Source: Synergistaceae bacterium
GTDB lineage: Bacteria; Synergistota; Synergistia; Synergistales; Aminobacteriaceae
NCBI GenBank assembly: GCA_017455085.1
Contig: JAFTBT010000143.1
Location: 1 to 28,041 of the forward strand
DNA length: 28,041 nt
Reading direction: 5' to 3'
Shown: piece by piece, positions 22,068-28,041 of the stretch
Layout: each line of letters begins with the position of its first letter
Numbering within the stretch: the first letter of the stretch is position 1
Notes under the pieces: model-generated
Database searches by the model: none
The model's input: only the letters and a program-made list of their open reading frames with translations
Told to the model about the DNA's origin: nothing
Program-made: the position numbers and the translations under genes

Positions 22068-23387
22068 ATGAGGGCAGGATTCAAGAAATTATTATTACTG
22101 GCGATTTTTGCGGGCATAGGCTACGGAATATACTTCTACTTTTTCCACGAAGACCCCGTAACTTACGGCCTAACTACTGCGGCAATCACTAGGGGAGATA
22201 TTCTCTCGACAGTTACTGCGACGGGAGAGCTTAACGCAATAAGTGTAGTAGCAATTGGGACGCAGGTATCAGGTACGGTGCAGGAGATCTATGTAGACTT
22301 CAACTCGCAGGTCAAAGCAGGGCAGCTCATCGCGTTGATAGACCCTTCTGTGTTGCAGTTGACAGTCAGGGAATCCGAAGCCAGCCTAGCCGTGTATCAA
22401 GCCGCCGCAAACAGCGCACAAGCCTCACTCGCAGACGCAGAGAGAAAATTAGCCCGCAACAGGGAACTTTTCGCACGCAAGCTCATAGCCCGCAGTGAGG
22501 TCGACACCAGCGAAACGGACGCAGCCATGAAGAGAGCAAGCCTTCAGGAAGCCAGATCACGAGTCTTGCAGGGGAAAGCAGCAGTTGAACGCGCAAGGAC
22601 TAACCTGAACTACACGCGCATAACTTCGCCGGTAAACGGAGTAGTGATAGACAGGCAGGTTGACGCAGGCCAGACAGTCGCAGCAAGTTATCAGACTCCT
22701 ACACTGTTCAAGGTTGCAGAAGACTTGACGCGCATGAAGATCGAGACCAAAGTTGACGAGGCGGATATAGGCACTGTGAAGGAAGGGCAGGATGTTACTT
22801 TCAGGGTGGATGCGTTTCCTGATGAGGTTTTTACGGGAAAAGTTATGCAGGTCAGAATCGCACCTAACACCAGCGACAACGTAGTAACTTACACTGTGAT
22901 AATACATGTCGACAATCCGGAGCTTAAGCTCAAGCCGGGAATGACTGCGAACGTTTCGATCGAGACTGCGAAGGCCAAGAACGTATTGCGAATACCGGTG
23001 GCAGCATTGAGATTCACTCCGCCTGAAGGATTGCTGAACACGATATCGTTCGACAGGGACATACTCACGCAGAAAAAGTCTCTGGAGTCCGGAATCTTGT
23101 GGCCGGAACGTGACGGAGTGATGATGCGTCCGGTGCAGGTGGAGATAGGTATAACTGACAGCAGATTTGTGGAGCTGGTGAGCGAGAAATCATCAGACAG
23201 ACCAGCAAGACCCGACAGCGCAGAGAGACCCGACAGATCCGGAAGACCCCGTCAGGTTTTGCGTGAGGGTACGAGTTTAGTGGTGAATGCTCAAGCAGGA
23301 GTGAAGACCGGCACTACAACACAGGGCGGACTTTTCGGCGCACCCAGAGGCGGACGTGGCGAAAGAGGCGGTGGAGGACCGAGATAA
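22068..23387 (+). CDS. MacA/HlyD-type periplasmic adaptor protein
   Basis: A 439-residue membrane-fusion protein. One N-terminal membrane anchor is at about 5-26. It is followed by a barrel/lipoyl half-motif with VAIGTQVSGTVQEIYVDFNSQVKAGQLIALID, an alpha-helical hairpin (about 105-190), the returning lipoyl half NYTRITSPVNGVVIDRQVDAGQTV, and the beta-barrel domain. This adaptor would connect an inner-membrane transporter with the TolC-like channel. Two unusual stretches lie near the C-terminus: an Arg/Pro/Asp-rich segment (about residues 380-400) and a Gly/Arg-rich tail with GGRGERGGGG. The TAA overlaps the ATPase ATG by one base. Confidence 0.9.
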   Translation: MRAGFKKLLLLAIFAGIGYGIYFYFFHEDPVTYGLTTAAITRGDILSTVTATGELNAISVVAIGTQVSGTVQEIYVDFNSQVKAGQLIALIDPSVLQLTVRESEASLAVYQAAANSAQASLADAERKLARNRELFARKLIARSEVDTSETDAAMKRASLQEARSRVLQGKAAVERARTNLNYTRITSPVNGVVIDRQVDAGQTVAASYQTPTLFKVAEDLTRMKIETKVDEADIGTVKEGQDVTFRVDAFPDEVFTGKVMQVRIAPNTSDNVVTYTVIIHVDNPELKLKPGMTANVSIETAKAKNVLRIPVAALRFTPPEGLLNTISFDRDILTQKKSLESGILWPERDGVMMRPVQVEIGITDSRFVELVSEKSSDRPARPDSAERPDRSGRPRQVLREGTSLVVNAQAGVKTGTTTQGGLFGAPRGGRGERGGGGPR

Positions 23388-24106
23388 TGAGCATAATCGA
23401 AGTGAAAGACCTCGTGAAGATCTACAAGACCGGAGATATTGAGCTGCATGCTCTGGACGGAGTGAGCTTTGCGATTGAGCGCGGGGAGTTCGTGTGCGTG
23501 ATGGGGCCTTCTGGTTCTGGGAAGTCCACCATGATGAATATTCTGGGGTGTCTTGACGTGCCGACATCGGGGCATTATGAGCTTGACGGTGTGGACGTGA
23601 AGGACCAGACCAAAGCAGAATTAGCCGACATACGCAACCAGAAATTAGGGTTTGTGTTTCAGGGGTTCAACCTGCTTCCTAGAGTTGACGCTGTGGAGAA
23701 TGTGGAGCTGCCGTTGCTGTACCGTGGTGTCGGGAGTGCGGAGAGGCGTAAAGCGGCGGTGAAGGCTCTTGAGCGTGTGGGGCTGGGTGAGAGACTGCAC
23801 CATAGGCCTGCGCAGATGTCGGGAGGGCAGCAGCAGAGAGTGGCTATAGCCCGGGCGATAGTGGGTGAAGCTCCGATAATACTTGCTGATGAGCCGACAG
23901 GGAATCTCGACACAAAAACTACAGTGGAGATCATGAATATCTTTACAGGCCTGCACAAACAGGGGATCACGGTGATTCTGGTGACGCATGAGCCGGAGAT
24001 AGCGACGTGGAGCGAGAGGGTGCTGCGATTCCGGGACGGGAGATTAATCGCTGATGAGGCAGCCCCCAAAATGGAGGAGCTGGAGTCAGAAGCAAAAGGC
24101 AGGTAG
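23387..24106 (+). CDS. MacB-like ABC transporter ATP-binding protein
   Basis: A 239-residue ATPase of the MacB/LolD group with intact Walker A GPSGSGKST (40-48), Q-loop FQGF (91-94), signature MSGGQQQ (144-150), ADEPTGNLD (167-175) and His-201. It has only the nucleotide-binding domain; in E. coli MacB the same chain continues into the permease. Here the stop is followed at once by a terminator and a convergent gene, so no permease is encoded next to it. It should work with a FtsX/MacB-type permease from elsewhere in the genome. The coding strand is strongly G-rich, the end of a C-to-G gradient that begins in the TolC-like gene. Confidence 0.92.
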   Translation: MSIIEVKDLVKIYKTGDIELHALDGVSFAIERGEFVCVMGPSGSGKSTMMNILGCLDVPTSGHYELDGVDVKDQTKAELADIRNQKLGFVFQGFNLLPRVDAVENVELPLLYRGVGSAERRKAAVKALERVGLGERLHHRPAQMSGGQQQRVAIARAIVGEAPIILADEPTGNLDTKTTVEIMNIFTGLHKQGITVILVTHEPEIATWSERVLRFRDGRLIADEAAPKMEELESEAKGR

Positions 24107-24144
24107 AAAAAATCCCCCTAGTCTTGAAGGCAGGGGGAATTTTT
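24107..24144. terminator. Bidirectional rho-independent terminator between convergent genes
   Basis: TCCCCCT (24113-24119) pairs with AGGGGGA (24132-24138). The hairpin is flanked by six A on the left and a T-run on the right, so it can end transcripts from both the ATPase gene (+) and licD (-). Confidence 0.9.
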
Positions 24145-24161
24145 GTGCTGATGATAGTAGT

Positions 24162-25097
24162 TTACAGACCGCCAAGATTAGCCGGAAACGGAGCGGAGCG
24201 GTATTTTTCCAGCAGGTCTTTGTACGGAACATCAGGGTTGAAGATCGCGCCTTTATGCCATTTTCCGCGTTCCTCAACAGGAGGAAACTGCATATAGTCC
24301 CCGTATATTGTCCTGAGTACGCGGTCATACCCTGCAATTGTTGGGAATGTTAAGCCCTCAAATTCCACATCGCATAACGAAGAGAAGTCCTCATAATGAA
24401 AAAGTTTCTTGCTGATGTCGTAAATAGTGCACATCATGCCGGAAATATATCCGGTATCCTTGTGCTGATGCTTCTTAGCGGTACGTTCTGCTTCCTCGTA
24501 ACGAGCTATAGGGTCTCCGCCGGGGGATTCTTTGACTCTGGGTGTATCTTGCAGGTAGGGATTTGAGAGCATCATATACGTTGAGTTCAGTCGGAACAAT
24601 TCACGGTTTTTGCTATAATCTTCCTCGAAGTCTTCGGGACTCACTTTATCATAAGGAAATACGTCTATAACAATTCCCTTGTTGCCATTCTGAAATAGAA
24701 ACATTTTATTAAGTGCTGATGTGTTGCTGTTGCGTAGCTTGGCGAACGAAAAGAAGTATTCGGGATCAGTATACGGAGTCTGCAGAAAATACGGGTGCTT
24801 GAACTCGTCCGACAGTTTCATAAACTCATCATAATCCTCTCGCAGCATACCCACGTCAATATCATCATCCCACGGGATAAAACCCTTATGCCGGATTGCA
24901 CCGAGAAGAGTCCCAGCGATCAGAAAATATCTCAGGCCGTGTTTCCTGCATACCCTGTCAAACTCAAGCAGCAAATCAAGCTCAACTGCCCAGACCTTTT
25001 TGCGCAACTCACTGACATAAAAGCCGTCTCTGGTTTCAGGTACGAAAAACTCACGCGGAAGTATACCCTGCTGTATAATTCTCTCGCACTCAGTCAT
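24162..25097 (-). CDS. LicD-family nucleotidyltransferase-fold protein
   Basis: A 311-residue protein of the LicD family, which transfers phosphocholine or a similar phospho-group to sugars of surface glycans. The catalytic core is visible: GTLLGAIRHKGFIPWDDDIDVGM, with GTLLGAIRH at 62-70 and the metal-binding WDDDID at 76-81. No membrane segment is seen. The ATG has GGAGGAG about 9 nt upstream on the minus strand. Its promoter appears to be the -10 at 25314-25309, giving a leader of more than 200 nt that contains a heptanucleotide array. Codon composition lacks the C-rich start of the neighbouring genes and the flanks are repeat-rich, so recent acquisition is possible. The transferred group is unknown. 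Confidence 0.9.
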   Translation of the reverse strand: MTECERIIQQGILPREFFVPETRDGFYVSELRKKVWAVELDLLLEFDRVCRKHGLRYFLIAGTLLGAIRHKGFIPWDDDIDVGMLREDYDEFMKLSDEFKHPYFLQTPYTDPEYFFSFAKLRNSNTSALNKMFLFQNGNKGIVIDVFPYDKVSPEDFEEDYSKNRELFRLNSTYMMLSNPYLQDTPRVKESPGGDPIARYEEAERTAKKHQHKDTGYISGMMCTIYDISKKLFHYEDFSSLCDVEFEGLTFPTIAGYDRVLRTIYGDYMQFPPVEERGKWHKGAIFNPDVPYKDLLEKYRSAPFPANLGGL

Positions 25098-25172
25098 AGA
25101 GAAAACTCCTCCGTTGAGTGTCCGAGTCGATAATGTGTTGTGTTAGACTTGGATTTTAGTGGACAAGAATAT

Positions 25173-25254
25173 GCGAACTGCGAACTGCGAACTGCGAACT
25201 GCGAACTGCGAACTGCGAACTGCGAACTGCGAACTGCGAACTGCGAACTGCGAA
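25173..25254. repeat. Heptanucleotide tandem array (GCGAACT), about 11.7 copies
   Basis: Eleven perfect copies of GCGAACT (25173-25249) followed by a partial GCGAA. The array lies in the 321-nt gap between licD (-) and the esterase gene (+), inside the predicted licD leader. Seven is not a multiple of three, so copy changes would shift any reading frame through it. Slipped-strand copy-number change is likely. Confidence 0.97.
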
Positions 25255-25277
25255 AATTTTACTGACCTTCCGCAAAA

Positions 25278-25323
25278 CTGTCAACCTCCTTATCATGGAT
25301 TTTACGGGATTATATCACACAAA
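25278..25323 (-). repeat. Promoter-leader element, copy A (upstream of licD)
   Basis: About 45 nt that recur at 27792-27836 with close to 87% identity, in the same orientation. Read on the minus strand it starts TTTGTG, contains TATAAT (25314-25309), then AAAATCCATGA and ends GGTTGACAG. It is most likely the licD promoter with the start of its leader. Confidence 0.75.
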
Positions 25324-25339
25324 TTCCGCTTATCATCAT

Positions 25340-25368
25340 TTGACACAGAATATCCATCACTATATCAT
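25340..25368 (+). promoter_or_regulatory. Promoter of the esterase gene
   Basis: TTGACA (25340-25345) and TATCAT (25363-25368) with a 17-nt spacer, the best sigma-70-type promoter in the window. AGGAGG at 25406-25411 and the ATG at 25419 follow. It diverges from the licD promoter about 30 nt away. Confidence 0.75.
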
Positions 25369-25418
25369 TCACTCATCCCAAAATCATCACACTATACTCA
25401 TTTTTAGGAGGTCTAACC

Positions 25419-26825
25419 ATGCATAACAAGTTACTCAGATTCTCTCTATCCCTCGCTATGGTGCTTGCCGCTGCCATCTCCTCACATGCCGCCGCCTTCG
25501 AGCAAAACACCACCACTCCCAACACTTTCGGCTACGTCAACCCAGACACCGACTCTTTCGTCCAGTACTCCGACATCAACAACCCAGCCGACAAAATTTC
25601 GTCCAAGCTCTACAAACCTTCAGCAGGCTCTATCCTGATCGTAACCTTTCACGGCAACGGTGAGGGCGGAGTCAAAGGCACATGCAACAACTACTCACAA
25701 ATCGCCGCAAATCGTCTCGCAGTAACTTTCTCCAGCAAACCCATTCAGGAAAAATTCAGAGGCGCATACGTCCTAGCGTTTCAGGCTCCAGATGATTGGT
25801 ATGGAGATGACTGGTCAGACGAAGCCGAAGCCATCATCAAGAGGGCATGTGAAGAGTTTGGCATCAAGCAGGTATTCTTGGCCGGCCTCTCCGCCGGAGG
25901 ACTCATGTGTGAGAGGATGCTCGCTGCTTATCCCGACATGTTCAGCGGTGCATTAATCTCGTGTGCTGCAATCTCGAAGAATGATACCGCCGTTGCTGGA
26001 CTCGGAGGAGTTTACGCTGAGCCAGACAAAACCGAATGGATCAACAAAGACCTGAAGCTCAAGAAGCCCGTTGACGCTGATGCATACCTCGCGAACTATG
26101 ACGCGTGGCTCGACAAAATCGCCGCAAGCAATGTCCCGCTGTTCCTCGTTCACTCAAAGAATGACCCCGTAATCTCCTCAACTTGGACAGAATACGCATA
26201 CGGGTACTTGACGAACAAACGCAAGAATGACGCTCCCATATACTACAGAATCATCACCAGCTCGAACCATGGCTACAGAACTGTCGGTGAACATTTCGCT
26301 TGGGAACGCACACTCAATAATGACGTTGTGGACTCCACCGGAACAGTCAGGACGATAGATTTCTTGACGAGCCTCGCTAAGAGTGATGGTGATTTTTCGT
26401 ACAATGCCTACAAGATTCCTGCTCCTGCTGCGTCCGAGAACAAGGGTGCGTATAAATTTGACGTAGTGGCTGAGATTCTGGATGCCGGTGAACGCGTCAA
26501 CAAGATAGTGATCTACATGAATGGCGACAAGATCGATGCGTCATCACTCAAGCCCGAAGATTTCAACGTAACTGTGTGGGCTGAAGATGCCAGCGGCCTG
26601 AACCTTGAGGGTGCTACTTGCGGAGGAGAACTCATGCAGGCAGGAATCACGAAAGACACTCCGGCGAACGTGAAAGTATGTGATATTTTCGTGAACAATC
26701 AGGGAAATATTGTGCTTTTGCTTGAGGAGAAGGCTACCCTGAACTACACACAGCCATTCTTGCGCAACTTGGCCGAAAAACTGCACTACAACATTGCTTC
26801 TGTGGAACTCTCACTCCTGCACTAA
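25419..26825 (+). CDS. Secreted alpha/beta-hydrolase (esterase, PHB-depolymerase-like)
   Basis: A 468-residue exported hydrolase. Residues 1-26 are a signal peptide ending SSHAAA. The catalytic domain has the oxyanion region TFHGNGEGG (76-84), the nucleophile elbow GLSAGG with Ser-158, the acid in HSKNDP (Asp-249) and a histidine in SSNHGYRTVGEHF (His-284 or His-292). The fold resembles feruloyl/acetyl esterases and PHB depolymerase-like enzymes that act on plant polymers or peptides. After about residue 345 comes a separate, probably beta-rich C-terminal region of unknown role, perhaps for binding. It has its own promoter and terminator, so it is monocistronic. Substrate cannot be told from sequence. 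Confidence 0.85.
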   Translation: MHNKLLRFSLSLAMVLAAAISSHAAAFEQNTTTPNTFGYVNPDTDSFVQYSDINNPADKISSKLYKPSAGSILIVTFHGNGEGGVKGTCNNYSQIAANRLAVTFSSKPIQEKFRGAYVLAFQAPDDWYGDDWSDEAEAIIKRACEEFGIKQVFLAGLSAGGLMCERMLAAYPDMFSGALISCAAISKNDTAVAGLGGVYAEPDKTEWINKDLKLKKPVDADAYLANYDAWLDKIAASNVPLFLVHSKNDPVISSTWTEYAYGYLTNKRKNDAPIYYRIITSSNHGYRTVGEHFAWERTLNNDVVDSTGTVRTIDFLTSLAKSDGDFSYNAYKIPAPAASENKGAYKFDVVAEILDAGERVNKIVIYMNGDKIDASSLKPEDFNVTVWAEDASGLNLEGATCGGELMQAGITKDTPANVKVCDIFVNNQGNIVLLLEEKATLNYTQPFLRNLAEKLHYNIASVELSLLH

Positions 26826-26834
26826 GAATCACAA

Positions 26835-26868
26835 ACTCCCCTTACACAACGGGGGGAGTCTTTTTTTT
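26835..26868 (+). terminator. Rho-independent terminator after the esterase gene
   Basis: ACTCCCC (26835-26841) pairs with GGGGAGT (26853-26859) around an 11-nt loop, then C and eight T. Confidence 0.95.
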
Positions 26869-26924
26869 CAGTGCGTGAAAAGATACTTGTTACCTGCACA
26901 CTGCTATTCTGATACTTAAGCAGA

Positions 26925-27695
26925 CTACTTAATGGCAGTAAAGCTGATGTACGCGCAAAAAGGCTTTATACCGAAGATGTACATCAAGCAATCCCACATC
27001 AGAGAGAGCAAAGCAAACGGTACAAAAAATCCGAAATAGTCTGACTGGTTATAGCTCAATGTAAACTTGATGTCAGTAAATCCATATCTCTCTAGCAAAT
27101 TGCGCAAGGCCGGATAATATGTCTGATTGTAGTACGCTTTGAAGCCCTGGATCTCTTTCACCGAAGGATCATTGAGGATGGCATAGAGTACTTTGCGTGC
27201 GAACTTATGCGGCAGTATTTGGTTGATGATCGAGAACAGCGCGAACTTATTCGGCATCAGGCTTATGAACTTGCCGCCGGGCTTGAGAATCCTGCTGACT
27301 TCACGTACAGTGTTGTCGTTGTTCTCTATATGCTCAAGCACCATCTGTGAAGTAACTACATCAACGGAATTGTCATCAATGGGAAGGCGGGCATCTGTCC
27401 CCATAGCGAAGACTATTTTTTCGTCAGCATCGTGGTTATAGCTGAGTTCTTCAGCAGAAATATCGACTGCTATAACTTTGAGGTTCTTGAACTTGTGACG
27501 CTGATTCTGGAACTGCCACCTTCTGCCGCCGCCTATATCGACAACTGTGGAGTCGTCAGCAAGCGAGGTGAATATCTGATCCTTATAATATGCATCCAGA
27601 GCGTCTATATCAAATTTTGTGTTGGGGAAAATTTTTGCGATGGCACTGGAACACTTTTTATTGACATCCAAGAACCACCTGATTGGGTTAAACAT
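26925..27695 (-). CDS. Class I SAM-dependent methyltransferase
   Basis: A 256-residue protein with a methyltransferase-11-like core: VVDIGGG (51-57) binds SAM, followed by VIAVDISAEELSYN, MGTDARLPIDDNSVDVVTSQMVLEHI and RILKPGGKFISLMPNKF. The C-terminal part is unusually hydrophobic (YFGFFVPFALLSLMWDCLMYIFG), which suggests membrane association and perhaps a lipid-linked substrate. It may methylate a surface glycan or lipid, in keeping with nearby licD, but this is inference. The ATG has GGAGG upstream on the minus strand, and its leader contains copy B of the element shared with licD. Confidence 0.87.
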   Translation of the reverse strand: MFNPIRWFLDVNKKCSSAIAKIFPNTKFDIDALDAYYKDQIFTSLADDSTVVDIGGGRRWQFQNQRHKFKNLKVIAVDISAEELSYNHDADEKIVFAMGTDARLPIDDNSVDVVTSQMVLEHIENNDNTVREVSRILKPGGKFISLMPNKFALFSIINQILPHKFARKVLYAILNDPSVKEIQGFKAYYNQTYYPALRNLLERYGFTDIKFTLSYNQSDYFGFFVPFALLSLMWDCLMYIFGIKPFCAYISFTAIK

Positions 27696-27791
27696 GGTAC
27701 GTACCTCCTAGATTGACGGAAGACTCGTGAGCCGCATCAGACAGCCGACTGCGAATTTCTGACTGCAAACTGTTACTAACTCTGTGCAATT

Positions 27792-27836
27792 CTGTCAACC
27801 TTCTTACTCATGGATTTTGCGTGATTATAGCACAAA
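27792..27836 (-). repeat. Promoter-leader element, copy B (upstream of the methyltransferase gene)
   Basis: Second copy of the element at 25278-25323. On the minus strand it has TTTGTG, TATAAT (27829-27824), AAAATCCATGAG and GGTTGACAG. Downstream of it, around 27747-27775, degenerate units like ACTGCGAA and ACTGCAAACTG resemble the heptamer array beside copy A. Confidence 0.72.
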
Positions 27837-27866
27837 AAAACAGCCCCGATATTTTCACCGGAGCTG
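27834..27866 (-). terminator. Rho-independent terminator of the right-edge hydrolase gene
   Basis: On the minus strand CAGCTCCG (27866-27859) pairs with CGGGGCTG (27848-27841), one G-U, followed by seven T (27840-27834). Confidence 0.9.
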
Positions 27867-27879
27867 CATCCTTCAGAAA

Positions 27880-28041
27880 CTACTTCAACGCATCAGCCAT
27901 AGCCTTCACGTACTCATTCACAGCCTTAATACTCAATTCAGAATCAGGGAATATCGCTTCAAAGCCGTGTGTTGCTCCTGATACTACATGCAGCTCAACA
28001 GGCACGCCGGCCTGAAGCATTCTCTGCGCATACGCTATAGA
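27880..28041 (-). CDS. Alpha/beta hydrolase, C-terminal part (cut by window edge)
   Basis: The last 53 codons of a gene that enters from the right on the minus strand and ends at TAG (27882-27880). The visible AQRMLQAGVPVELHVVSGATHGFEAIFP resembles the C-terminus of alpha/beta-hydrolase-3 family esterases and lipases, in which the histidine of the THGF motif completes the catalytic triad. The nucleophile and acid lie outside the window. The terminator follows 14 nt after the stop codon. Confidence 0.85.
   Translation of the reverse strand, partial: SIAYAQRMLQAGVPVELHVVSGATHGFEAIFPDSELSIKAVNEYVKAMADALK

Noticed and set aside
25173..25254. Short-period repeats as a CRISPR array
   Set aside because: The units are 7 bp with no spacers, and no cas genes are present in the window.
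25159..25407. Plus-strand reading frame with RTANCEL repeats
   Set aside because: It is a by-product of the heptanucleotide array; it has no ribosome binding site and overlaps the divergent promoter region.

Overview
The window most resembles a Gram-negative, anaerobic, amino-acid-fermenting bacterium, probably a member of the Synergistota. The envelope genes (a TolC-like outer-membrane protein, a MacA-like adaptor, a dTDP-rhamnose pathway) imply an outer membrane. A glycine/sarcosine/betaine-reductase component B with an in-frame UGA selenocysteine codon implies Stickland-type fermentation and a working selenocysteine system. This assignment is inferred from gene content; a grd-bearing spirochaete is a less likely alternative, and no rRNA or other marker is present to settle it.

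Layout, left to right. (1) 86-2655: purC and purF, followed by an overlapping RelB/ParD-like antitoxin and RelE-like toxin. (2) 2735-5228: a DUF4418 membrane protein, an FtsX/MacB-type permease, a small Cys/His-rich repeat ORF and a LolD-like ATPase in tight succession; three of these four starts (permease, small ORF, ATPase) carry a Shine-Dalgarno sequence 8-9 nt upstream, and the DUF4418 gene appears to use an ATT start with the same spacing. (3) 5344-5427: tRNA-Leu(UAG). (4) 5486-9568: rmlA, rmlD, rmlC, rmlB for dTDP-L-rhamnose, then a TauE/SafE-family transporter. (5) 9588-12965: a secreted YHYH/SNase-like nuclease, a 3-methyladenine DNA glycosylase on the opposite strand, a PP2C phosphatase and a GT4 glycosyltransferase.

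(6) 13076-18841 is the metabolic centrepiece: grdX, a GrdE/G/I-type proprotein and the selenoprotein GrdB/F/H (Sec-349, with a SECIS-like hairpin directly after the UGA). They are followed on the same strand by a YedE-type putative selenium transporter, a one-domain YedF/TusA-like protein and a cysteine-desulfurase-like enzyme of the EF2568 type. The simplest reading is a selenium-dependent fermentation enzyme next to genes that handle selenium for it. selA, selB, selC, selD, grdA, grdC and grdD are not here. (7) 18883-19779: a GarR-like hydroxyacid dehydrogenase. (8) 19885-24106: TolC-like protein, PHP phosphoesterase, MacA-like adaptor and MacB-like ATPase, with no permease gene beside them. 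(9) 24162-28041: a more accessory stretch with LicD (-), a heptanucleotide array, a secreted esterase (+), a SAM methyltransferase (-) and the 3' end of an alpha/beta hydrolase (-). The two surface-modification genes licD and the methyltransferase share a repeated promoter-leader element.

Non-coding structure is unusually rich: a three-copy 60-bp tandem repeat, two separate 40-bp-period duplications of gene 3' ends, a 7-bp array of about 11.7 copies, and a C-rich to G-rich drift along several co-directional gene runs. I saw no insertion sequence, prophage, CRISPR array or rRNA.
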